64,000 nt of DNA from Rhizophagus clarus (Eukaryota > Glomeromycota > Glomeromycetes > Glomerales > Glomeraceae), in contig BLAL01000334.1 in NCBI GenBank assembly GCA_015698045.1, positions 620,001 through 684,000 on the forward strand, written 5' to 3'. The position numbers were made by a program, and so were the translations under genes. The notes beneath the pieces are model-generated. The model did not search any database. It was given only the letters and a program-made list of their open reading frames with translations, and was not told the origin of the DNA. Positions within the stretch are counted from its first letter, which is position 1. Every line of letters begins with the position of its first letter. Of this stretch, positions 56,742-64,000 are shown in pieces.

Positions 56742-57044
56742 CTATCCCGCCATAGAGGATCTTGTTAATTCCAGATTAAGAAAAGCAGAAATAATATTAT
56801 TATTAGAGAACCCAGATTGGGTCGAAAACTGAACATTGCTAACCTGATTAAGATAATCACTAAATATAGTAATTAAATCAGGCACATTTTCCTTTTCAGC
56901 TTGAATAAGCATTTCTACCATTTTATCAGAATCAAGATCGTGATCATAATAACATCCAAATCCTGCGATATACCTTTGACTTTCTGGTGACAATCCTTTA
57001 TGGAATGCTTCTAAGATGATTTTTACAGAGCTTGATAATATCAT
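56742..57044 (-). CDS. Gag-like fossil piece
   Basis: 100 codons. FHKGLSPESQRYIAGF followed by an acidic helix ending IQAEKEN resembles the C-terminal part of retrotransposon gag domains. No zinc knuckle is seen. Part of the virus-like region. Confidence 0.4.
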   Translation of the reverse strand: MILSSSVKIILEAFHKGLSPESQRYIAGFGCYYDHDLDSDKMVEMLIQAEKENVPDLITIFSDYLNQVSNVQFSTQSGFSNNNIISAFLNLELTRSSMAG

Positions 57045-57250
57045 TACATCTCTTTATCTTTGTATAATAATCCGTTATTGAGTCTTTGCCTTGAAGCAAT
57101 AACCCACACCAGAACTTATCTACCTCATCTGCATTATTTCCAACCTTGATCTCATCTGTATCTATACCATCTGGCCATATTTCCTCTCAAAGTTCCTTGG
57201 TACTATATGGTAATTCTATTAGGCTCAAAATTTGCAGAAGATAAAAAGCA

Positions 57251-57499
57251 TCAGATTGTATGGAGTATTGATGTTAGATTTCTTACACCAGGCAGACTAT
57301 ATACAAATTGCTTAAGTGTTTTCTCTCTCCAATGCCTGACTGCCTTTATCTTCCAATAGATTTTGATTTCGCAAAAAAGTTCCTCCCAGTTATCCCATTC
57401 TGGTGTAAATCCAGGATTTCCTTCATTATTCCATTTATACCTTGATCCATATTCTTTGATAAATTCATTGTAGCCTTCATCTGTCTCGTTATCTGACAT
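57251..57499 (-). CDS. Gag-like N-terminal fossil piece
   Basis: 82 codons starting MSDNETDEGYNEFIKEYG, with a Trp-rich segment (EWDNWEELF). It lies just upstream of the gag-like piece on the same strand. No firm family. Confidence 0.3.
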   Translation of the reverse strand: MSDNETDEGYNEFIKEYGSRYKWNNEGNPGFTPEWDNWEELFCEIKIYWKIKAVRHWREKTLKQFVYSLPGVRNLTSILHTI

Positions 57500-57596
57500 T
57501 TTGCTAATAGAGCAATTATACTTAATGAAAAAATAAAGTACTGATTAGCTAATATGATTTTTCGAATATAAAATCAATATGTCATACAAGAGGCTG

Positions 57597-57690
57597 ACTG
57601 CCAATTCACTTATTTTTTGTCGCACAATCTGTGGTCCAGCAATTTCTTCTGAGCTGGTGATCACCACTCCAGATTGGTGGAAGAGTTAAC
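57597..57690. repeat. Repeated gene-end module, copy 2
   Basis: Similar to 56647-56740 over about 90 bp. It overlaps the end of the 57661-57969 frame and lies about 100 bp upstream of the next frame (57499), so it could act in 3'-end formation or as a promoter. Confidence 0.65.
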
Positions 57691-57969
57691 CAGATATTCG
57701 AAAATTTTGGTTAAAGGTTTGTTAACCTCAAACCCATACACACGTTTTTCATTGTCAGGTGAATGCCCACAAAGGAATTTCACTTTAATGTCTGTATCAT
57801 CCAAACCCTTGCCGACACCAATGGCATATAACTTTATCATTTTGATGTATTCACTTACAGAGCTATCACCTTGTGTGGGAGCTGGTACTTTATCTTTTTT
57901 AGATTCTAAGACCGAAAAGCTCAGAGGGGATGACTGATCTACCCAATTAATAGTATCTCTTATAATCAT
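57661..57969 (-). CDS. Gag-like fossil piece
   Basis: 102 codons. IKVKFLCGHSPDNEKRV and NKPLTKIFEYLVN follow the gag-domain pattern (F..G.SP.N...V....KPL..I...L). Related in kind to 56742-57044. Confidence 0.45.
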   Translation of the reverse strand: MIIRDTINWVDQSSPLSFSVLESKKDKVPAPTQGDSSVSEYIKMIKLYAIGVGKGLDDTDIKVKFLCGHSPDNEKRVYGFEVNKPLTKIFEYLVNSSTNLEW

Positions 57970-58193
57970 ATCACTATATGATCCTCTCTTGTGATCTTTA
58001 TTGCTAATAAATTATGCCATATCTTTAATTGAAAAAAAAAACATTCTGAGCCTAGTCTGCTGATAATCACTGCTTCAGATAATTGTTATTCTACATTAGG
58101 TCCATATTTTACTTCTTTGTATGGAATTACAAAATTATCGTCTAATAATAGTTTTGAATTGCATATATCTAAAGTTGCACCATTTTCTTGAAA

Positions 58194-58541
58194 TTAAGGT
58201 CCTCCTAAAATTAAATCAGGTCCCGGCCACTCTGGTCCAAGAACTATGAATTTAACAGGTGTGCTTTTATGTTTCTCATCATCATTAAAGCCGATATGCA
58301 GATTAACCTTTCCTATTGTGGAATAGGTTGCATCCAGAGTTTTAATGCTATTATTTTCATCATGATATGCAATTCCTAATTCACCAATATGTTTTTGGCT
58401 AATGCAATTTACATTGGCACATGTATCAATTGATGCTTGGGTGGGACTATTTTCTTTGATTACACAATTCACAAATACCATTTTTATTATGGTATATATA
58501 ATATCTAAATATAAAAAATAAACTGGTCCTAAGGGGACCAA
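58194..58541 (-). CDS. Retropepsin-like fossil piece
   Basis: 115 codons. ASIDTCANVNCISQKHI resembles the active-site loop of retroviral-type aspartic proteases (family D-T/S-G/A), and PGPDLILGGP the LILG block near the end. Function is not expected to be retained. Confidence 0.5.
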   Translation of the reverse strand: MVPLGPVYFLYLDIIYTIIKMVFVNCVIKENSPTQASIDTCANVNCISQKHIGELGIAYHDENNSIKTLDATYSTIGKVNLHIGFNDDEKHKSTPVKFIVLGPEWPGPDLILGGP

Positions 58542-58638
58542 CCTCTATCACTGCTTCCTGTTTTCAATATACATTGGAAGATCAAGATTTTTTATAATAT
58601 GCATTTTTTTCCTGATCTTTCTTTTGGGCTAGGCGCTC

Positions 58639-58929
58639 CTAAATCCTTTGAGGCTTAATCATGTTTACTATTTCATCAATATCAAAATCAGATGAACTGG
58701 ATTCAGATGAATTAGTCTCAGATGACAAACTAGATTCAGATGAACTACTCCCAGATGATAAACTAGACTCAGATGAACTACTCTCTGATGAACTACTCTT
58801 GGATGATGAACTAGACTTGGAAGAGCTTGATTCAGATGAACTAGTCTCAGGTGAAGTAGACTTGGGCAGGATATCAGTTAAAGATGTCAAATGCTTTACT
58901 CTGAGTGCCTTCGGCTGGTCACTTCCCAT
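58639..58929 (-). CDS. Serine-rich low-complexity piece
   Basis: 96 codons with SSESSSSKSSSS-type repeats over about 55 residues, ending in an acidic stretch (SDFDIDEIVNMIK). The DNA is a short-unit repeat (GATGAACTACTC and variants). Unknown role. Confidence 0.4.
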   Translation of the reverse strand: MGSDQPKALRVKHLTSLTDILPKSTSPETSSSESSSSKSSSSSKSSSSESSSSESSLSSGSSSSESSLSSETNSSESSSSDFDIDEIVNMIKPQRI

Positions 58930-58999
58930 TTTGATTATTTATCTATTAAACTTAATATCTTTGACCGAAAAAATATGTAAAGCACCTGGCTTGATTACT

Positions 59000-59503
59000 T
59001 CAGACTAGTAAGCGCTTAACCTTTCTTGGTCGTGCCCTCCTTAGTTGCCTAGCCAAAGGTACAAAAGCATGAGGGACAGCCCTTTCTTTTCTTACCCGAT
59101 ACCTATGGGATCTCTCAATTATCTCAACCAAATCAGAATCTTTGGAAGACTCAGACGAATAGACAGAACCCTTACTTTTTCCATTAATCAGTATGGTAAC
59201 TATTTCATGTATTAACTTGACCACAGTCTCCCTATTAACACATTCGACCAGATCTTCTAATTCAATTTTTAAGGATCTTACATCTTTTTCCAGTCTTTTT
59301 ACCTTTCTTTCTAAAGTATTATCTTTAGAATAATAATCTTCCAATTGTTTTTTTAGTGCCTCTTTTATACTGAAAACTGTATTACGCACTTCTGCATTTT
59401 GCTTGTCTGTCTCCAATAACTGGGCTATTTTTTCTGTATTTGGGATAAACTCCTGCTCGCTAGATATATCAGATGAACAATTTTGATCAGTTACCATTTT
59501 CAT
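59000..59503 (-). CDS. Coiled-coil protein piece, unknown
   Basis: 167 codons. A coiled coil spans residues about 25-95 (LERKVKRLEKDVRSLKIEL). The C-terminus is basic (RHRYRVRKER, RRARPRKVKR), suggesting nucleic-acid contact. It lies in the same run of minus-strand frames as the protease-like piece. Confidence 0.4.
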   Translation of the reverse strand: MKMVTDQNCSSDISSEQEFIPNTEKIAQLLETDKQNAEVRNTVFSIKEALKKQLEDYYSKDNTLERKVKRLEKDVRSLKIELEDLVECVNRETVVKLIHEIVTILINGKSKGSVYSSESSKDSDLVEIIERSHRYRVRKERAVPHAFVPLARQLRRARPRKVKRLLV

Positions 59504-59613
59504 GATATTTTATATATGATATATCTTATTTCGAACGAAAAAATAAAATTTAATAAATGATATCAGGGTTACCAGAGGTAATGCCCTCACGATCCTCTAA
59601 CCCTTATATATGA

Positions 59614-60770
59614 TTAGTTTTCATCGAAGATCTTGATTGCCTCTGCCTGATCATAAGGTTGTCCTATTTTTCGATAATTCACTATTGTATAGTTTTTTGC
59701 TGGAGAGGCATGATTATCTGGCGAATGTCTTAATCCTTCACTGGCAATAGTCATAGCCTCTGATAAATTCTTCGCACCATATGATATAACTGCAAATACC
59801 GCCCCTAATTTGTGCAAAGAACTAGGAAGTAGTGGTTTGCCAGTTTTAGGAAGGAACTTATCTTTTTTCAAAAATGTATTAAACCATAATACTCCAGGCT
59901 TTCTAAGGTCTCATAACTGTCTGGAAGAAATTGCTTCCTGAATCCATACAAGCAATTGTCTAGCTTGCTCCTTGTTCTTCTCTAGTGATTTAAATACTCA
60001 AGGAATGTTTTGTTGTCCTTGATTTTTTGCATATCCAGTTACACCTCCATTAGATATACGCAAGGTTTTTATTTTGACAAGACGGATGCAGAGCATTATC
60101 GTTACATTGGCAAGAGCTTGTAAGCCAGGGGTTTTGGATATATCATACATATCCAATCTCTCCTTAACCAATTCTAACGAGAAGTGGTCCAGATAATCGA
60201 TCCCTTCATCTTCATATTGTTTACTACGCTCCTTTTGGATTTTATTAGCTGAGCAGGTTATGTCTGGAATTAATGTAGCTGAGATAATTTTTTCTGAGGC
60301 TTTGAGGATTCACAACTCTCTTTGAAGCCTAGAGATTCGTGATAAACTGGCGCTAGCATTAGAGTCAGATTCAGCTAAGGCTTTAGCTATAACTTTTACT
60401 TCTGCTTCACTAAGATTATCCCAAATGATACACTGGGCCAAATCTCTAATGGTCTCTTTTTGTAAAATTTGGCATGCATTCACTGCGTCTGGTTCTAGTT
60501 CTGCTTCTGGGGTGGTATTAGGGGTATTAGGTACAGCTCCTTTTTTCTGACCAGCTGTTAGCTTTGGAATTAATGCAAATACCTGTTCTTCGCTAAAGTT
60601 GTATCCTTTTTTGAGACGTCATCATGCCTGATCCCTCTTAACTTTGTCCGTTAAAAGAATATCCAATGTCAGTATGTGCTTACTTAGCTCTTCAATACTC
60701 ATCTCGTTATTGAGCCTGCCCGTTTTCTGTTACATATTTAGTAGCAATGCCAGCCATGTTTTTATTTGGT
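59614..60770 (-). pseudogene. Decayed gene in the virus-like region, family unknown
   Basis: The end of the gene is the open piece 59614-59871 (LHKLGAVFAVISYGAKN, then LRHSPDNHASPAKNYTIV). Coding-like text continues to about 60770. From memory similar tails occur in repeated proteins of Glomeromycotina. Function unknown; broken. Confidence 0.4.
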
Positions 60771-60774
60771 AATA

Positions 60775-61057
60775 TGTAAGATATTTAGTTATACCTAGGT
60801 TATTTGGTATATACTATATGGGAAAGTTCAATTTGAAAAAAATAAATAATTGTTCCGACATCCATAGTTGGTGGGCAAAAAGAATATTATAACTTATTGT
60901 GGGTTCTCTAGGCCAATTTACTTTGGCCGGGATGTCTTTTATATATATTTGAAAATTGGGCAAAAGGCGTAGATAGGATATGTGAAAAATAATAATAATT
61001 TGGAATTATATATTGCCTAGTTGTAAAAAATGAAAGTCCTATCCCTAATAATATTAA
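60775..61057. other. Intergenic stretch in the virus-like region
   Basis: No gene seen; moderately AT-rich. Confidence 0.4.
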
Positions 61058-61940
61058 TTAATCCACTCTTATTCGCTCTTTACCAAAGCATACCATTCTT
61101 CTGGAGTATGCTATCAATCTTTTACGCACCATCATGTCCATATGTTCTTTAGAATCTTCTTTGGTCTCTATAGTCCAACTACATATTCGTGAATCAGTTT
61201 CCATTCTATCACAGAATGTAATGGAATCAAGCTTATCTTTTTCTGTGATGGTCATGAAGGCATCTGGATTCTCATCAAGTTCGACTGCCCTTTTCTGAGA
61301 CGCTCTTCTCGTTGAGCTCTGGTCAGAAGTATGGCAGATGATACTTCATTAGGCTTAGGAGAATCAGTTGGGATCTCTTTAGGAGGCGTATTCACTACCT
61401 CACAAATAGGCTCAATTGATTCAGGAAGCTCGTTGGTCTCAAGTTCATCGATTACTGGCTTAGGTGGTTCAGAAGCTTTAGTAGTTTTGGATGTCCCTGA
61501 TGTGAAGGCGATTGGAACTTCAGCTTGTTCTGACTATAGATGCCACCCAAATCCAAAATAATTTGGGATAATGGCAGCCCAAATGAACAAATCCAAATTA
61601 ATTTACAAATTACATATATAAATTTTGCAATTTGTACATTTGGGATTTAGAAATTATGGCTGTCAAAATGTACAAATTAATTTGGGATTTGCTTAAAATA
61701 ATTTGGGTGGCATCTATAGTTCTGACACATAGTCAAAGAGAGCTTGGATCGAATTATCCTGATCATTCTTCTTGCCTTTACTACTAGATGGTGGTGTAAT
61801 TTCTACTGGCTGTAGCAGAGTTATTTTTGGAGAAATAGTTGACACATTGAATATGGGTATGTCTGTGGTCTCATTGACTAGCAACTCATCTTAAGGTATA
61901 TCAGAAAATTCTTTGATATCGCCTAGGCCAGATTCGCGAA
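61058..61940 (-). pseudogene. Decayed low-complexity gene with a MITE inside
   Basis: Minus-strand coding-like text, rich in acidic and Ser/Thr residues, lies on both sides of the MITE at 61535-61718. The clearest piece is 61058-61255 (MTITEKDKLDSITFCDRM). No family recognised. Part of the virus-like region; broken. Confidence 0.35.
61535..61718. mobile_element. 184-bp hAT-type MITE
   Basis: The 8-bp GTTCTGAC flanks it exactly (61527-61534 and 61719-61726). The ends TATAGATGCCACCCAAAT are perfect inverted repeats. Inner CAAATCCCAAATTAATTTG-like words add further symmetry. It inserted after the surrounding virus-like region was in place. Confidence 0.9.
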
Positions 61941-61946
61941 GCTTAG

Positions 61947-62756
61947 CTACAATCTTTGAGCGGTCGAGAATATATTGCCATTTTCTTTTCCACCACTTCC
62001 TCTCTTATGTTTGATATTAATCTGTGAGAATTTTTTACTAAGAATGTTGTTAGAAAATGGCTTTTCACCATTCCCTCCGCACCATTCAACATAGTTCTGA
62101 TATAATGATGTACAACTTGGTTTGGCTATTTGATCCTCACTCCATAAGGAAATATGATCAATTATAAATTGAATAGGATTTGGTAGTTGCTCTCGCATTA
62201 TATCTGATTTCATTTTAGTTGCAGAAATTTCTTCAGGTTTAAAATCTGAGAGATCATGACTAAGAAGATATCTCATGACTACTCCTGGTGCATCAGGGTG
62301 GTCAAGCACTTTTTCTAGTCTCTTAAAATATGCTATATTTTCTCTACACCGTGGAGACACATCAAAACATACTACATGAAAATCTCCTATATCTATTTTG
62401 GGCAGAGCATCCTGGTTGCTTGTAACCATCCATCTGGTAAAATCTTTTAATCGCTTAGTTTCAATACCCTTACACTCTATAGACACCATTCCTTCTGTTA
62501 TAAGGGATTTGAGATATCCATTGAATCTATGCCATTCCGTACTAGACATTCCAGTTTCATTCATAACAATAAGCTTTCGAGCTTGAAGGGGACTATTAAA
62601 GCATCTGAGAATTTTTTTCAAATCCGATGTAGCATAATGGAGATGTTTCCCTAAGACTTTGTCACCAATAAAGTCAGTGATAATATTTTTTCCACATTGC
62701 TGTAGTGTGGACTTTAGGACTAAGATTGAGCAAGACTTCTTTTCTGACTTCTGCAC
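61947..62756 (-). CDS. SF3 helicase (D5/DUF5906-like), fossil
   Basis: 269 codons. KLIVMNETG fits Walker B and RWMVTSNQDALP motif C (a polar residue then N) of superfamily 3 helicases; CFDVSPRCREN would hold the arginine finger. The Walker A region falls at the very start of this piece. Such helicases, usually fused to or next to a primase, drive replication in large DNA viruses and virus-like elements. It ends at 61947 with a Lys/Gly-rich tail. Confidence 0.7.
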   Translation of the reverse strand: MQKSEKKSCSILVLKSTLQQCGKNIITDFIGDKVLGKHLHYATSDLKKILRCFNSPLQARKLIVMNETGMSSTEWHRFNGYLKSLITEGMVSIECKGIETKRLKDFTRWMVTSNQDALPKIDIGDFHVVCFDVSPRCRENIAYFKRLEKVLDHPDAPGVVMRYLLSHDLSDFKPEEISATKMKSDIMREQLPNPIQFIIDHISLWSEDQIAKPSCTSLYQNYVEWCGGNGEKPFSNNILSKKFSQINIKHKRGSGGKENGNIFSTAQRL

Positions 62757-63031
62757 TAAATACGTCTACCAGTTCCAGATACAGTATATTTGTTAAGTTT
62801 TTCATCTCCACTACAGATTATGTTCTTTATGTGCCAGAGAATCAGATCCATAATTTCTTTGTTATTTTTCATCGCTAGCTTAGCCAAGAATTTGAGAAAT
62901 AGATTAAAGAACTTTGTATTGGGAACTGGACTATTTAGTGAATACGGTAAAAAATTAATATTGCGGTAAAGGATTAGACCTTTGGTAACCGCTTGATTTA
63001 TTAAATTAATTAACTTCACCCCCCTCTCCAC
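62756..63031 (-). CDS. Upstream part of the helicase gene, fossil
   Basis: 91 codons directly upstream of the helicase piece on the same strand, matching in place the linker before SF3 domains (FLKFLAKLAMKNNKEIMDLI, then LWHIKNIICSGDEKLN). Fossil part of the virus-like region. Confidence 0.45.
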   Translation of the reverse strand: MERGVKLINLINQAVTKGLILYRNINFLPYSLNSPVPNTKFFNLFLKFLAKLAMKNNKEIMDLILWHIKNIICSGDEKLNKYTVSGTGRRI

Positions 63032-63233
63032 TTAGCTCAATCAAGTTAACTTCATACTTGGCAAGATCTAGTTTTGGTGCCATATCAAAATAAAGACCAC
63101 CATTCGTATCTTCTATTTTGAGTACCCATAATCTTAATGTTGTTTGGATACAGGCGACTGCTGCCTGTATTGCTTCATAAACCTCACTACGAGAAAATTT
63201 TCACCCAGAGGTACACATATCAATTAAATCTCT

Positions 63234-63938
63234 TCATACGAAACAGTCATTTGGGTCAGAAATTCTGGATTGGTCTAATTTTGTAGGGCTTAGAAGCTTT
63301 TTCTCTCTATCTAAAGCTGTTTCGTTAATAGTAAGTTTTAATGAAGGATTTTTTGTCCCAGGCTGTTTATCTTGATTGGCACAGTAACAGAAAAAGCTAT
63401 AAGATTTTTTATTTTGTCTGATATATGCATTATCACTGGTATGTTCCTGATCACATAATGGGCAGTGTAATGGAGAGATGCGTGATAGTGAAAACTTGTC
63501 AGGAAAATTTTCAGATGAATATGAGAGACTATACCATTCGATGCTAGCCTCTTGAAGTAATGTTTCTACTAATTCGAATTCAGCATTAGTGGTGACATTA
63601 TTTATGATATAACATCCTCCTATTTCTGCCTTCAGAATATTTAAAAGAGTACTTTTAACAACTTCTGATTCATCATTAAGCAGGCGAATCATGAAGTCAA
63701 ATAGAGTTCCATCTTTTGGTTTAACTGGTTTTTTTATACAAACATGTTCTCCAGTCTTTTTGTTAAACTTAGAGAATTCAAGCATCCGTAAGGAGAAAGA
63801 CCTTTTATTTGCGATATTATCAATAATACTATTTTCTTGTAGAGCTGTCAGAAGTTTCTTACAAATAAGCTCAGTAAAAACTGCAACCCGAGCAATATTT
63901 GGAAGTCTCATACCAAAAGTCGAGATATGGAGGGACAT
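63234..63938 (-). CDS. Primase-like protein with zinc ribbon, fossil
   Basis: 234 codons. Residues about 165-190 hold CPLCDQEHTSDNAYI followed by FFCYCANQ, a C-x2-C...C-x-C zinc-ribbon-like cluster typical of viral primase-helicase proteins. It lies upstream of the SF3 helicase on the same strand, the usual order in D5-type proteins. No polymerase active site is certain. Confidence 0.5.
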   Translation of the reverse strand: MSLHISTFGMRLPNIARVAVFTELICKKLLTALQENSIIDNIANKRSFSLRMLEFSKFNKKTGEHVCIKKPVKPKDGTLFDFMIRLLNDESEVVKSTLLNILKAEIGGCYIINNVTTNAEFELVETLLQEASIEWYSLSYSSENFPDKFSLSRISPLHCPLCDQEHTSDNAYIRQNKKSYSFFCYCANQDKQPGTKNPSLKLTINETALDREKKLLSPTKLDQSRISDPNDCFV

Positions 63939-64000
63939 TTTCTTTGCATCACTACTACTGGCAATAGTTATAGTTTGAGGAACTCACTTTCTAAAAGCAA

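Larger units (their letters stand above)
56640..64000 (-). mobile_element. Fossil virus-like region (gag/protease-like pieces, primase-helicase)
   Basis: All recognisable frames lie on the minus strand, tightly spaced. The downstream half has gag-like (56742-57969) and retropepsin-like (58194-58541) pieces. The upstream half has a primase-like zinc-ribbon protein and an SF3 helicase (61947-63938). The replication pair is typical of large DNA viruses and virus-like elements; the gag/protease pair is typical of retroelements. It may be one composite element or two neighbours. It is broken in many places, carries a later MITE, and runs off the right edge. Probably old. Confidence 0.5.

Noticed and set aside
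58661-59008. Plus-strand frame of 115 codons rich in Asp/Glu/Leu
   Set aside because: It is the reverse reading of the serine-rich repeat on the minus strand, where the neighbouring genes lie.

Overview
The window is a strongly AT-rich stretch of a eukaryotic nuclear genome, packed with transposable elements and dead gene copies. The best guess is a fungus of the Glomeromycotina, like Rhizophagus. That rests on recognising several multi-copy protein families of those fungi (SAM-type gene, C2H2 companion gene, Crinkler heads, coiled-coil family, RRM-type retroposon ORF1, invertebrate/fungal transposase-like genes), on very short introns (63 and 68 bp), and on a fragment of fungal proteasome subunit Rpn2. 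No rRNA or tRNA gene was recognised.

Layout. 1-7 kb: a short dispersed repeat, hairpin repeats, the RNase H end of a dead LINE, and a decayed transposase-like gene on the minus strand. 6.9-11.7 kb: a dead SAM-type gene split by a poly(A) retroposon, itself split by a non-autonomous hAT element, then a dead Tc1/mariner transposase. 13.5-15.3 kb: a complete pogo/Tigger-type DNA transposon with matching ends, TA duplication and an open 436-codon transposase with one intron. 15.9-29.4 kb: two copies of one LINE family (minus strand), riddled with later insertions: a short retroposon, a 0.9 kb inverted-repeat element, three small MITEs, and a hAT element that carries a 1.9 kb palindrome-rich element. 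29.8-35.8 kb: a dead SANT-like gene, a multi-exon gene of unknown function, and a 1.67 kb retroposon carrying only an ORF1-type protein. 36.1-41.3 kb: a degenerate ~160-190 bp tandem array between inverted repeats, then a purine-rich element with about 70 copies of a 20-bp minisatellite. 41.7-45.1 kb: a dead transposase-like gene facing an intact C2H2 zinc-finger gene. 46.4-51.4 kb: tandem repeats, decayed element sequence, a second ORF1-only retroposon, and a PIF/Harbinger-like MITE with another small inverted-repeat element inside. 52-56.1 kb: the Rpn2 fragment, a broken coiled-coil gene, and broken Crinkler genes. 56.6-64 kb: a fossil virus-like region, all on the minus strand, with gag-like and retropepsin-like pieces and a primase/SF3 helicase.

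The elements most likely to be recent are the pogo transposon (perfect 26-bp terminal repeats, open frame) and the two ORF1-only retroposons (15-16 bp perfect target duplications). The most unusual signal is a set of 16-32 nt blocks in the two purine-rich elements. On the minus strand each block sits between a pyrimidine-rich AG and, in most cases, a GTATG-type donor, so the blocks look like serial microexons. Motif and family calls are from reading and memory of families; no database search was run.
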